64,000 bases of DNA from Opitutia bacterium ISCC 52 (GCA_014529675.2 CP076040.1:4235894-4299893); one strand, 5' to 3'. Numbered from the stretch's first letter, positions 45,101 through 53,784 are shown. A program made the numbers and translations. Notes: generated from the sequence alone by a model not told the origin.

Positions 45101-45904
45101 ATCAACTATGTTCGAGGGCCACAGGTCATTAAGAGCGAGGACACCTTTCTCATGGGTTATGTCATTTTTGACAAGGCTCAGGGATATTCCGAAGTGGAAG
45201 TCGCCGAAGACGTAGAGAGCATCCTGAAAGAAAAGGAAGCTGCCGGGACACTCGTGCTGCCGGAAAGCGTCACATTCAAAACGGCGGGAAATTATGAGAA
45301 TCAACAGCGAGCGGCAAAGCGCCTCATGCTGGTGATACCCATGGCTCTGGTACTCATTTTTATAATTCTCTATCTGCAGTTCCGAAGGGTGCTAACTTCG
45401 CTTCTTATTTTCACGGGGATCGCCTTCGCATGGTCGGGAGGATTCATCCTCATTTGGCTGTATGGACAACCCTGGTTTCTGGATATCACGGTCTTGGGCG
45501 CCAACCTGCGGGATTTGTTTCAAGTTCATCCCATCAACTTGAGCGTGGCGGTCTGGGTAGGCTTCCTCGCACTTTTCGGCATCGCCACGGATGATGGTGT
45601 ATTGATTTGCACCTATCTCCGGCAGACCTTTCGCGATAGAAAGCCTACATCGGTAGCCACCATTCGGGAAGCGGTCATTTACGCGGGAACAAGACGGGTT
45701 CGCCCGGCTCTTATGACCAGTGCTACGACCATTCTGGCATTACTACCCGTGCTCACGTCAACGGGCCGAGGATCCGACATCATGGTCCCTATGGCGATTC
45801 CAACCTTTGGAGGGATGCTGCTAGCCCTAATAACCATTTTTGTCGTGCCAGTCCTTTATTCAATGATAGAAGAATTAAAACTTAAGCTAAGACTCACAAA
45901 ATGA
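42155..45904 (+). CDS. cusA: CusA/CzcA-family heavy-metal efflux RND transporter
   Basis: A 1249-residue trimeric inner-membrane pump of the HME-RND family that drives metal ions across the envelope with proton motive force. The chosen ATG at 42155 overlaps the preceding stop (ATGA). Landmarks are an N-terminal TM helix, FSMFGFSSIYIIFEE, the TM4 proton-relay region IAIAIGTIVDMGVVLTENI, a long middle part with extra membrane segments (about residues 560-680), MPSLDEGSFLWMP and PAARL-type porter segments, and WVGFLALFGIATDDGVLI near the end. It is longer than E. coli CusA (1047), mostly through the middle insertion and the Pro-rich N-terminus. Confidence 0.94.
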   Translation: MKPPAIDSTPSSPDPRPTSLINWLIRACLENKLIIVLLTVGLIFWGLMVAPFNWDVAGLERDPVPVDAIPDIGENQQIVFTDWKGRSPQDIEDQITYPLTTALLGLPKVKTVRSFSMFGFSSIYIIFEEEAEFYWTRSRILEKLNSLPSGTLPEGVAPRLGPDATALGQVFWYTLEGRDEDGNPTSGWDLHERRSVQDWYVRFALQGVEGIAEVSSVGGYVKEYQIDVDPDALRTYQLTLQQVFNAVRASNIDVGARTVEINSVEYVIRGLGFIENLEDLRQTVVAHHNHVPITLDQVAEIEFGPAVRRGVLDKEGAETVGGVVVARYGENPMAAIQAVKKKIEEISPGLPSKTLEDGTQSQLTIVPFYDRSGLIIETLGTLENAVTQQILVTIIVVLLMVLHLRSAALISSILPLAVLFSFIGMSVFGVDANVVALSGIAIAIGTIVDMGVVLTENILKHKEAAKRKSAPYEQAEPSSQQLVFNACSEVGGAIVTAVLTTVISFLPVFTMQAAEGKLFKPLAYTKTFALLGSILVALTILPPIAQWLIAGKNNGEKMKRLLWILVALLTLIEISVLGWLPWMARILILCIAGFHLLKGKLPTQIEGRVTLGFNILVALLIANLLAGDWSPLGPERSIGNLLFVILAIGLLLGAFLLFIRIYPQLLGFILKVKTIFLSASGLLVVAGFLIAIDLKEEFMPSLDEGSFLWMPTTMPHASVGEVLDVIQKQDKAIRGIHEVDTVVGKLGRVDSPLDPAPVSMIETIINYVPEYEIDEDGNILTYKFDKGSHEFVRDPVGDLIPDRNGKPFRNWRDHIRSADDIWKEIVSVAQVPGTTSAPKLQPIAARLVMLQSGMRSPMGIKVFGPDLESLETAALQIESALKKIPSVNSATVFADRVVGKPYMEIDINRESISRYGMSIQSVQDVIEVAVGGRHVTQTVEGRERYPVRVRYMRELRDNFEEIGNILVASPDGLQIPLKQLADINYVRGPQVIKSEDTFLMGYVIFDKAQGYSEVEVAEDVESILKEKEAAGTLVLPESVTFKTAGNYENQQRAAKRLMLVIPMALVLIFIILYLQFRRVLTSLLIFTGIAFAWSGGFILIWLYGQPWFLDITVLGANLRDLFQVHPINLSVAVWVGFLALFGIATDDGVLICTYLRQTFRDRKPTSVATIREAVIYAGTRRVRPALMTSATTILALLPVLTSTGRGSDIMVPMAIPTFGGMLLALITIFVVPVLYSMIEELKLKLRLTK

Positions 45905-46386
45905 AGACTCGATTGATCGCCTTCTTAACCACCCTGCTCATGGCAGGACCTATGTTAACCGCCGCTAACCATGCGAACTCAGATGCGAGCTGTGCGGACC
46001 ACATTATTGGCCACTACTTTGCCACTCAGGAAGCACTCGCCGCAGATGATTTTGAGGCAGCCATATCTTCCACCAAGGCACTAAATGCTGCGCAGAAAGA
46101 CAGCACTTGCTCTAAGGATATCAGCAAGGCCACCCAGGCAATTTTAAAATCCTCGGATATCAAGGAAGCGCGGATAGCGTTTAAGAAATTATCGGACGCA
46201 ATGATTCCTCTGGTAGAATCTGATGGGATCAAATCTACCCAAGCTCATCTGGTTTATTGCCCGATGGCTTTCGACTTTACCGGAGCCTCCTGGCTACAGA
46301 AAGACAAGTCAGTGACCAATCCGTACTTTGGTGCTCAGATGTTTGCCTGTGGTGCGGTAAAGAGCTCCTTTGGGAATTCTAAATAG
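45901..46386 (+). CDS. Free-standing DUF3347 periplasmic metal-binding-like protein
   Basis: A 161-residue protein with a signal peptide (LIAFLTTLLMAGPMLTA) and one DUF3347 domain: a helical N-terminal part, then HLVYCPMAFDFTGASWL and NPYFGAQMFACG. The same two motifs form the C-terminus of the CusB-like protein in this operon (HCPMVYGQTGADW; NPYFGSQMLTCG), so the domain exists here in fused and free form. It overlaps the cusA stop by four bases. A CusF-like copper chaperone role is inference. Confidence 0.82.
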   Translation: MKTRLIAFLTTLLMAGPMLTAANHANSDASCADHIIGHYFATQEALAADDFEAAISSTKALNAAQKDSTCSKDISKATQAILKSSDIKEARIAFKKLSDAMIPLVESDGIKSTQAHLVYCPMAFDFTGASWLQKDKSVTNPYFGAQMFACGAVKSSFGNSK

Positions 46387-46524
46387 TTAGAGCTACTCGA
46401 GAATTGAGGCCGGAATGAACGGATTCTATAGTTTGTTACTTTCGAAATGAAAGATCTGACAAATCCCTTGCATAACTTCTGAATAAAGTCCTTAAACCAA
46501 GCCCTGTTCTTTTAAATTAGAATC

Positions 46525-46640
46525 AAACACTTTTGTTAATCCAGGGAACGCTGTGAAAATCGGCGACAGTCGCGCTACGGTAACAGGCAAAAAGCCTGAA
46601 GTCCGAATACTGGCAACAAGAGGCACCCATACTTGCCGCA
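46525..46640 (+). ncRNA. Cobalamin (B12) riboswitch
   Basis: The leader of the btu operon shows the conserved B12-aptamer core: GGGAA...GTGAAAATCGGCGACAG, then TCGCGCTACGGTAA, and a B12-box-like AAGCCTGAAGTCCGAATACT followed by GGC. A further 90 bases of leader with several GC-rich arms reach the btuB start and should form the expression platform. Boundaries are approximate. Expected effect is repression of uptake genes when cobalamin is plentiful. Confidence 0.88.
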
Positions 46641-46737
46641 GAAGCAGGTGGTAGCGCTCAACGATGGTCTTTGTTGATAATACCTGACCATTCTTCTGGA
46701 GTCGGACCCATGTGTTTCTACGGCAGTAGCAATACAC

Positions 46738-48594
46738 ATGAAACCAACTCAAAAAACAACCAGATCCATTGCAGCTGCTGCAACCCTCCTATCTCTGGTA
46801 TCTCCTGCGCGATCACAGGAAGACAACTCAGATAGAACTATATACGACTTGAATCCGATGGTCATTGTGGCCAATCGATCAGAAGTCCCGCTGAATCAAA
46901 TCGGTAGCTCCGTCGAGATCCTCGACCGTTACGATCTTACCAAATCAGAACAGTCCTTCCTGCTGGACAACATGCGATACGTACCCGGTTTTTACCTACG
47001 TAATAATGGTAGCCCAGGTGGAGCCTTCGGGATTACTACACGGGGATTAAATGCCAATACGCCCACCGTACTCATCGATGGTGTAAAAGTTGATAATCCA
47101 TCCACTGGGCAAATCGTTAACTTCGGTAGTTTGTTCGGAGATAATGTGTCCCGAGTAGAAATCCTGAAAGGACCTCAAAGCTCCCTCTATGGCGCCAACG
47201 CACTTGCCGGGGTGATAAGTATACAGACCGCTGATGGGAGAACAGACCCAGGAAGCCAAGTCGGAGTCGGCTATGGCGCTCACGATACTGTCAATGCCCA
47301 CCTGACTACGCGTGGAGCTGAAGGACAACTTAGTTGGGCCCTCAACCTCAGTCACTATGAACATCAATTCTCAGTCCAGGACCCCAGCTTCGGACCCGAG
47401 TGGGAGGATGAAGATAAGTATGAAAATACGCAGGCTTCCTTAAAGCTAGACTATGAACTCAGCGAAACCACTTCGTTGAATTTCATGACTTACTGGTTTG
47501 ATACCTTATCTGAATTCGATCCTGGTGATCCCAATTCATTATTCGGCGCACCTGAACTCATCAATTATTCTGAAACCACCCAGTTCTTCTCCCGCGTTGG
47601 AGGGGATTTCAAACCAAACGATCAATGGGATAGTTCACTGGGTATTGCATTTAACGATGCCGATTCTGTCAGTGTTACGGGAGGCAGTTTCCCGAATGAT
47701 GGAAAACGATACAGCTACGATTGGAAAAATACCTACCGCGCGACCTCGACCTGGACCCTCGTCGGTGGTCTGGAATACGAGGAGGAGTATAACGACTCAG
47801 GGAGTGAAAGTCGCACAAATAGCTCGATCTTCCTTGAGAATATCGTAGCAGCGACTGAGCTCCTGGATTGGACGCTGGGTGGCAGACATGATGACAACAG
47901 CACCTACGGTGAAGAAACGACGTGGCGCTCAACATTTAGCTACCGCCTGGAGGCTATCAACGCCCGCATTCGGGGGTCCTACGGAACATCCTTTCAAGCC
48001 CCATCGTTTTTTCAATTATTCTCAAGTTTTGGCGACCCAGGATTGAAAGCCGAATCTGGAGAGGGCTGGGACCTGGCCTACGAACAAAAACTGGTGAATG
48101 GGAAAGTTTATTTTACCACCACTCTGTTCGGGAATGAAGTGGAAGATAAAATAATATTCAGCTTCAACTCGTTTACCTACGCCAACGAAGATGTCTATGA
48201 AAGTGAAGGTATTGAAAATGCACTGCGTTTCCAAATTGCTGAAAACGCATCCACAACCTTGGCCTACACCTATAGTGATGCGAACTACTTGGACGGCCAA
48301 GAGGCGGAGCGGGTTCCTCGAAACATAGTATCACTGGGGTATAACCTTCAGCTGTTTGACAAACTCAACTTAAGTGCCACTGCCCTCTCAGCGAGTAGCC
48401 AATACAGCACTCGCTTTTCAACGATGAAACAAAGTGGCTACACGGTGTTTAATCTGGCAGGTAGGTATCAAGTAAATGAAGGCACACAGCTATGGGCTCG
48501 CATCGACAATTTGTTTGATGAAGACTACCAGGAAGTTGAAGGCTTCCAGACCGCTGGATTCTCAATATACGGTGGAGTAAGATTTAATTTCTGA
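46738..48594 (+). CDS. btuB: TonB-dependent cobalamin receptor
   Basis: A 618-residue outer-membrane TonB-dependent receptor. After the signal peptide a BtuB-like TonB box NPMVIVANR lies at about residues 39-47. The plug domain follows (TRGLNANTPTVLIDGVKV, VEILKGPQSSLYGANALAG). A 22-strand barrel is expected, ending YGGVRFNF with terminal Phe. The riboswitch upstream and the ABC-transporter genes downstream identify it as a B12 receptor. Its stop overlaps the next start (TGATG). Confidence 0.93.
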   Translation: MKPTQKTTRSIAAAATLLSLVSPARSQEDNSDRTIYDLNPMVIVANRSEVPLNQIGSSVEILDRYDLTKSEQSFLLDNMRYVPGFYLRNNGSPGGAFGITTRGLNANTPTVLIDGVKVDNPSTGQIVNFGSLFGDNVSRVEILKGPQSSLYGANALAGVISIQTADGRTDPGSQVGVGYGAHDTVNAHLTTRGAEGQLSWALNLSHYEHQFSVQDPSFGPEWEDEDKYENTQASLKLDYELSETTSLNFMTYWFDTLSEFDPGDPNSLFGAPELINYSETTQFFSRVGGDFKPNDQWDSSLGIAFNDADSVSVTGGSFPNDGKRYSYDWKNTYRATSTWTLVGGLEYEEEYNDSGSESRTNSSIFLENIVAATELLDWTLGGRHDDNSTYGEETTWRSTFSYRLEAINARIRGSYGTSFQAPSFFQLFSSFGDPGLKAESGEGWDLAYEQKLVNGKVYFTTTLFGNEVEDKIIFSFNSFTYANEDVYESEGIENALRFQIAENASTTLAYTYSDANYLDGQEAERVPRNIVSLGYNLQLFDKLNLSATALSASSQYSTRFSTMKQSGYTVFNLAGRYQVNEGTQLWARIDNLFDEDYQEVEGFQTAGFSIYGGVRFNF

Positions 48595-49712
48595 TGAGTA
48601 CATTTTCGCAGTTGATTTGGAGACTAGTCCTACCGTTTCTCTTAGGTGGAACGACTCAAGGGCTATACTCTGCCAATCAATATGCGGAGAATTTTTCTCT
48701 TCAGTATTTCTCAACTCACAAGCTCCTGACCGTGACCAATCCTTGGCGCGGCTCAGGGGATTTGAGTTATCAGTATGCACTGGTTCCCAAAGGCGGAGAA
48801 GTTCCGGACTTACCTGATGGCGTTCAAATCATTCGAACCCCTACAGAACGGATCATCATCACTGCCACGGTCTACCTGGGGCCTATCAGGACTCTGGATT
48901 TGTACGACCAATTAGTGGGCATCGCTTATTTGGACTTTACCAGTGATCCGGAAGTGCATGCCCGTGTTGATAACGGAACACTAAAGCCCATCCAGGGAGG
49001 AGCCGCTCTCGAAATCGAATCGATACTTCAATTGCAGCCAGATTTAATCTTAACCAGCACTACAGGAGAAAGTCTTTATGACGATCACCCCAAGCTAGAA
49101 CGAGCTAAGCTACCTGCCGTTCTGACGGCCGGATATATGGAGTCTCATCCATTGGCACGTTCAGAATGGATCAAGGTCATTGCCGCGCTGGTGGACAAGG
49201 AGGAGGAAGCGGAGGCGTTCTTCAATCAAGTCGCCCAAGAGTATGAGGCCTTAACAGCGATGACCAGGTCCGTAAAAAATAGACCCACGGTGTTTTCCAA
49301 TGCTCCCTACGCCGGCGTATGGCACGTACCAGGAGGATCTAGCTACAATGCCCGCGCGTTTGCCGATGCAGGTGCCAACTACCTGTGGGCTGAAAATAGA
49401 TCTTCAGGTGGAGTCCCTTTGGATTTTGAGGTCATCTTGCACGAAGCAGCGGTCGCGGACGTGTGGCTCAATCCTGGAGCCTACCGAACCAGAGCATCAC
49501 TTTTGGCACTCGATTCACGGTTCACCGGTTTCCGTGCATTTCGCGAAGGAAAAGTCTTTAACAACTCCTTGCGCGCAAACGAACATGGAGGCAACGACAT
49601 CTGGGAACGGGGAATCAACCACCCCGAAGAGGTGTTGGCTGATTTGATCAAAGTCTTCCACCCGGATCTATTCCCGGATCATCAGTTTATCTATTACGAA
49701 CAGTTGAAATAA
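48594..49712 (+). CDS. btuF: BtuF-like periplasmic binding protein
   Basis: A 372-residue class III periplasmic binding protein with a signal peptide (WRLVLPFLLGGTTQGLYS), then RIIITATVYLGPIRTLDLYD in the N-lobe, LQLQPDLILT, SEWIKVIAALVDKEEEAEAFF in the backbone helix and a C-lobe ending AFREGKVFNN. It should deliver cobalamin or a corrinoid to BtuCD. Binding-protein domain order is normal. The GxxExxY cassette begins 15 bases after its stop. Confidence 0.82.
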   Translation: MSTFSQLIWRLVLPFLLGGTTQGLYSANQYAENFSLQYFSTHKLLTVTNPWRGSGDLSYQYALVPKGGEVPDLPDGVQIIRTPTERIIITATVYLGPIRTLDLYDQLVGIAYLDFTSDPEVHARVDNGTLKPIQGGAALEIESILQLQPDLILTSTTGESLYDDHPKLERAKLPAVLTAGYMESHPLARSEWIKVIAALVDKEEEAEAFFNQVAQEYEALTAMTRSVKNRPTVFSNAPYAGVWHVPGGSSYNARAFADAGANYLWAENRSSGGVPLDFEVILHEAAVADVWLNPGAYRTRASLLALDSRFTGFRAFREGKVFNNSLRANEHGGNDIWERGINHPEEVLADLIKVFHPDLFPDHQFIYYEQLK

Positions 49713-49727
49713 GAGATAGAATTGTAC

Positions 49728-50168
49728 CCACAAAAAGCACAGGAGGCACAAAAACGAATGAATCAGAGATTAATCAGCTAGCGGATACCATCAGAGAAAC
49801 AGCATTCGAAACTCATAAGTATTTCAAAAATGGTTTTCTGGAAAAAGTGTATGAAAATTCTCTTAGGAATAGGCTTAGGAAACAGGGCCTAAAGATTGAC
49901 CAGCAGTTGCCAATTTCAGTCCTGGACGAAGACGGATCAATTGTAGGTGAATATTACGCAGACCTGATTGTTGAGGATCTGATTCTTATCGAGCTAAAAG
50001 CCGCAAAAGCACTTGTAGATGAACACGCAGCCCAAACATTAGCCTATCTAGGAGCCACCAAATATAAACACGGTATACTCATCAACTTTGGATCTGCTAA
50101 GCTCCAAATTCGTAAATTTATTCAATAAGTGCCACCGAACTATTTTGTGCCTTTTGCGCTTTTTGTGG
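49728..50168. mobile_element. ORF cassette flanked by 26-bp inverted repeats, carrying a GxxExxY gene
   Basis: Left end CCACAAAAAGCACAGGAGGC + ACAAAA (49728-49753) and right end, read in reverse complement, CCACAAAAAGCGCAAAAGGC + ACAAAA (50143-50168) match at 23 of 26 positions. The 441-bp unit between btuF and btuC holds only the GxxExxY gene. It has no transposase and no obvious target duplication. It looks like a MITE-like cassette that entered the intercistronic gap without breaking a gene. Confidence 0.65.
49754..50128 (+). CDS. GxxExxY-family protein
   Basis: A member of the GxxExxY family, of unknown function, named after the motif seen here as G-F-L-E-K-V-Y. The C-terminal core reads LVDEHAAQTLAYLGATKYKHGILINFG. 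Family similarity extends upstream of the GTG at 49847 (through NQLADTIRETAFETHKYFKNG), so the true N-terminus lies near 49754-49766, yet no ATG, GTG or TTG is in frame there. The only ATG (49758) is in another frame. Either a rare start codon or a lost start is implied. The core has a nuclease-like layout, but that is speculation. Confidence 0.7.
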   Translation, partial: TNESEINQLADTIRETAFETHKYFKNGFLEKVYENSLRNRLRKQGLKIDQQLPISVLDEDGSIVGEYYADLIVEDLILIELKAAKALVDEHAAQTLAYLGATKYKHGILINFGSAKLQIRKFIQ

Positions 50169-50185
50169 TTCCAAAATAAAAGTTA

Positions 50186-51250
50186 GTGAATTTAAAGACA
50201 CGACATACGAAACAAAGAAAACCAAGCTTACTTTTCGGCGGGCTCGGGTTGCTCTTGCTTGCCCTCTTCTTTGCTAACGTAGGTCTCGGCTCTGTGTTAA
50301 TCTCGGTGAGTGATTTACTCGGCATATTAACGGGTAGCGCATCAGCTGATCCGGTACTTAAACAAATTGTGGTGGATTTCCGGCTACCCCAGGCGTTGAC
50401 AGCTATGCTGTCTGGAGCAGCACTTGCTGTATCCGGATTGTTGATGCAAACGATTTTCAGAAATCCCTTGGCCGATCCGTTCGTGCTCGGAGTAAATTCA
50501 GGAGCCAGCCTCGGTGTTGCGATTGTGGTCTTGGCAGTGGCGCCTGCTGGCTTGGCTCTCACACAAGGATTGGGATTAAGCGGGCACCTGTTAGTAGTCG
50601 TTGCGGCAAGTGCGGGCTCAGCGAGCGTACTGCTCCTGATTCTCATCCTGGCCAGGCGCATGGATGTCATGTCCATCCTCATACTTGGTTTGATGATCAG
50701 CTATGGCGTAGGGGCTGTGGTTAGTCTGTTAATGTTTTTCAGTATGCCAGCCAAACTTCAGTCGTTTATTACCTGGTCATTTGGGCATTTTGGAAATGTT
50801 ACCTGGAATCAACTCAATGTTTATCTTCCAGTTATTTTAGCAGGCACGCTATCAACCTTCCTCCTCTCAAAACCGTTAGACGCAATGTTGATGGGAGAGA
50901 ACTACGCGGCGAGCCTGGGAACAAGGGTGAAGCAGATTCGCTTCCTATGCCTGATGATAGCCTCCGTTCTTGCTGGGACAGTGACGGGATTTTGTGGGCC
51001 AATAGGATTTCTCGGAATTGCCGCACCTCATCTTTGTCGCTATTTCTTTCACACCTCCAGTCACCGTCACCTCATTCCTGCCACCTTGATGGCCGGAGCC
51101 TGTCTGGCATTGTCAGCAGACTTGATTGCCAAGGCCCCTGGATATAGCACGGTTCTTCCTCTTAATGCCATCACAGCCCTTTTTGGGGCTCCTGTCATAA
51201 TCGTAGCTCTGATCAAACAGGGTAAACTGGGAACCCTTTTCGGAAGATGA
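50186..51250 (+). CDS. btuC: BtuC/FecCD-family ABC permease
   Basis: A 354-residue permease with about ten helices. Conserved BtuC/FecCD segments are [60 protein letters not shown] and [15 protein letters not shown] near the end. With the next gene it forms the importer for cobalamin. The start is GTG at 50186. The gene follows the GxxExxY cassette and overlaps btuD by four bases. Confidence 0.93.
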   Translation: MNLKTRHTKQRKPSLLFGGLGLLLLALFFANVGLGSVLISVSDLLGILTGSASADPVLKQIVVDFRLPQALTAMLSGAALAVSGLLMQTIFRNPLADPFVLGVNSGASLGVAIVVLAVAPAGLALTQGLGLSGHLLVVVAASAGSASVLLLILILARRMDVMSILILGLMISYGVGAVVSLLMFFSMPAKLQSFITWSFGHFGNVTWNQLNVYLPVILAGTLSTFLLSKPLDAMLMGENYAASLGTRVKQIRFLCLMIASVLAGTVTGFCGPIGFLGIAAPHLCRYFFHTSSHRHLIPATLMAGACLALSADLIAKAPGYSTVLPLNAITALFGAPVIIVALIKQGKLGTLFGR

Positions 51251-52293
51251 GCACAAGCGAACTGATTCTGAAAACCGAAGGACTGTCGATTGGCTATCAG
51301 GGCCGAAAGCTAGTGCGCAAAGTAGCCAAAGACCTAGAGCTTGAGTTGAGGCCCGGGCGTTTCGTTTGTCTCTTGGGCCCAAATGGGACTGGCAAATCAA
51401 CCTTGATTCGAACGCTGGGAGGACTTCACCCCAGCATCGCAGGGCAAGTGCTGCTCAATGACACCCCCATCCAAGCAATGGAACCGCGGGATCGAGCAAA
51501 ATTAGTAAGCCTGGTCCTGACCGAGATGCTGCCAGGTGGAATCTTTACTGTCTATTCAATGGTGGCCTTGGGACGCCATCCTCACACTCGATGGAACGGC
51601 TCGCTAACAAAGAAGGATCACGAAAAGATAAGCTGGGCGATTCAGGCAGCCAAGGCCGATTCACTCAGAGACAGAAAAGTAGGAGAACTCAGTGACGGTG
51701 AACGGCAAAAGGTACTTATCGCTCGCGCGCTTGCCCAAGAAACACCCATAATGCTCCTGGATGAGCCTACAGCTTTCCTCGACATAACAAGACGTATCGA
51801 GCTCATGCATACGCTACGTGGGCTGGCTCATCAGCATTCGATGTCTATTCTACTATCCAGCCATGACCTCGACCTTGCATTGCAATGCGCAGATGAATTG
51901 TGGCTGTTATCCGAAGAAGGAAACATTATAAAGGGGTCACCAGAAAACCTGGCGCTAACGGGGCAACTCAGCGACCTTTTCGGAAGTGAAGCGCTGGATT
52001 GGGATGCTTACCAGGGCACCTTTCGTGTTCACCAGCAACCCTGCTTGCATGCGCGATTGGAGGGACAAGGACCCGAGCACCTCTGGACTCAAAGAACGCT
52101 GTTACGTTTGGGTTATGGCCTAGACGATGCAGAGCCGGCAAGTATGGAGATTCGCATTGTCAATGGTCAGGGGGCAAGCAGATGGGTTGTAACTTTCAAT
52201 CAAGAAGAAATAATATTTCGATCACTAGACCTCTTTACCCTTTGGCTAGAAAGCCGAAGTAACCACACAACCACTGAAGGATCCAACTTGTAG
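51247..52293 (+). CDS. btuD: BtuD/FecE-like ABC transporter ATPase with C-terminal extension
   Basis: The first 250 residues are an ABC ATPase: Walker [11 protein letters not shown]-loop LVLTEM, signature [16 protein letters not shown], Walker [13 protein letters not shown] and switch LLSSHD. The protein continues for about 100 residues beyond the usual end (from [17 protein letters not shown] to LESRSNHTT), a domain also seen on some siderophore/B12 ATPases, whose function is unclear. It should energise BtuC. It is followed by the adenosyltransferase after two bases. Confidence 0.92.
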   Translation: MSTSELILKTEGLSIGYQGRKLVRKVAKDLELELRPGRFVCLLGPNGTGKSTLIRTLGGLHPSIAGQVLLNDTPIQAMEPRDRAKLVSLVLTEMLPGGIFTVYSMVALGRHPHTRWNGSLTKKDHEKISWAIQAAKADSLRDRKVGELSDGERQKVLIARALAQETPIMLLDEPTAFLDITRRIELMHTLRGLAHQHSMSILLSSHDLDLALQCADELWLLSEEGNIIKGSPENLALTGQLSDLFGSEALDWDAYQGTFRVHQQPCLHARLEGQGPEHLWTQRTLLRLGYGLDDAEPASMEIRIVNGQGASRWVVTFNQEEIIFRSLDLFTLWLESRSNHTTTEGSNL

Positions 52294-52295
52294 TT

Positions 52296-52868
52296 ATGAA
52301 AGGAAATATTTCTACCCGAGCTGGCGACAAAGGGACTACCGGCCTTTTCAACGGCGATCGCGTGTCTAAGAGCAACATACGCATTCACTGTTTAGGAGAC
52401 TTAGATGAAACGAATAGTTTCTTAGGACTCCTGAGAAGCAAGCTACCTGACCAGCATGACTGGGAGGAACCACTGCGCCGAATTCAAACCGAACTCATGA
52501 ATCTCATGAGCCATGTCGCAACCCCTGCGACACCTGAGAAGCCGCCATCGGTTCCACTCCCAGAGAATGCCTCCATCCGGATGGAGGCCTGGATGGCGGA
52601 TATAGAAACATCGCTTGAAAGCGTCACAGAACATTTTCTCCTTCCAGGTGGCACTGAGATATCGGCACTGTGTCACGTCGTGAGAACGGTCGTACGACGG
52701 GCGGAAAGGAACTTGGTAGAGCTGAACACGCAGGATCCTCTCGATCCAAGTATCCTAACCTTTATCAATCGTCTTTCGGATCTGATGTTCAAACTGACAC
52801 GCCAAGAAATACATCGGGCCGGAGCCACAGAAGAACGGTGGCACCTATTTCGAGCGGAAGATGGATGA
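52296..52868 (+). CDS. PduO-type cob(I)alamin adenosyltransferase
   Basis: A 190-residue corrinoid adenosyltransferase that makes adenosylcobalamin from ATP and Co(I) corrinoid. Typical features are the N-terminal TRAGDKGTTGLFNGDRV, DLDETNSFLG, LLPGGTEISA (the PGG motif) and the closing VVRRAERNLVEL with LSDLMFKLTRQE. Its place after btuD means that imported B12 is adenosylated directly. The end overlaps the following gene by eight bases. Confidence 0.93.
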   Translation: MKGNISTRAGDKGTTGLFNGDRVSKSNIRIHCLGDLDETNSFLGLLRSKLPDQHDWEEPLRRIQTELMNLMSHVATPATPEKPPSVPLPENASIRMEAWMADIETSLESVTEHFLLPGGTEISALCHVVRTVVRRAERNLVELNTQDPLDPSILTFINRLSDLMFKLTRQEIHRAGATEERWHLFRAEDG

Positions 52869-53784
52869 ACCAAGGATTGTTTCGCTGATTGCCAGCAGCA
52901 CCGAGACGCTTTGTGCCCTGGGATTCGAAGACCAGTTAGTCGGGCGATCTCACGAATGCGATTTTCCACCTTCCATTCAAAGTCTGACCGTATGCTCTGA
53001 GGCCAAATTCGATTTAAATGGCAGCAGTTTGGAGATTGATCAACGGGTAAAGGAAACGCTTCAAACTGCGATTTCTGTTTATCGTGTTTTTCCAGATGAA
53101 CTGGAACGATTAAAACCGACCCATATCGTTACCCAGGACCAATGCGAGGTATGTGCTGTCAGTTTTGAAGATGTGGAAAGGGCGGCAAAAGAACTCATCA
53201 GCTCATCGCCTGAGATTGTTTCTCTGGCTCCCAATAGCCTGGAGGACATTTACCAAGGTATCATGGAGATTGCGAATTCACTGGATGCACAAGCTCGGGG
53301 CACGTCACTCGTTTCAAGCATGAGAGAAAGGCTAGTGGATATCGAAAGGAACATAGTCGATTTAAACAAAAGGCCTAGCGTTGTGTGTGTGGAATGGATC
53401 GATCCTTTTATGGCTGCGGGAAATTGGGTCCCAAGTCTGGTACAAATCGCTGGAGGAATGGACCTGCGGGGAATCGCAAACGTCCACACGCCAAAGTTAG
53501 ATCTCAGCAAACTAGTAGAAGCCGATCCCGAAAAGCTAGTCGTCATGCCTTGCGGTTGGGGTATTGAAAAAAACACAGCTGAAATGTTTGAGGCTTTGAA
53601 GCATCCCGAGTGGCAGTCACTACGAGCAGTTGAATCTGGTGAATTATACATCACCGATGGGAATCATTACTTTAACCGCCCAGGTCCCCGAGTGGTTGAA
53701 TCAGCCGAAATCCTGGCGGAGATTTTTCATCCAGAAAGATTCAACTTTGGACACGAGGGTTCGGGATGGATCAAATACAATTAA
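52861..53784 (+). CDS. Cobalamin-binding protein of BtuF type without signal peptide
   Basis: A 307-residue class III binding-protein fold: RIVSLIASSTETLCALGFEDQLVGRSHECDFP, a long backbone helix, and a C-lobe with VVCVEWIDPFMAAGNWVPSLVQIAGG. Members of this branch are annotated as cobalamin-binding proteins. It starts MDEPRIVS with no signal peptide or lipobox, so it is predicted to be cytoplasmic, unlike the BtuF at 48594. The start is fixed by the eight-base overlap with the adenosyltransferase. It may hold or pass corrinoid inside the cell. Confidence 0.78.
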   Translation: MDEPRIVSLIASSTETLCALGFEDQLVGRSHECDFPPSIQSLTVCSEAKFDLNGSSLEIDQRVKETLQTAISVYRVFPDELERLKPTHIVTQDQCEVCAVSFEDVERAAKELISSSPEIVSLAPNSLEDIYQGIMEIANSLDAQARGTSLVSSMRERLVDIERNIVDLNKRPSVVCVEWIDPFMAAGNWVPSLVQIAGGMDLRGIANVHTPKLDLSKLVEADPEKLVVMPCGWGIEKNTAEMFEALKHPEWQSLRAVESGELYITDGNHYFNRPGPRVVESAEILAEIFHPERFNFGHEGSGWIKYN

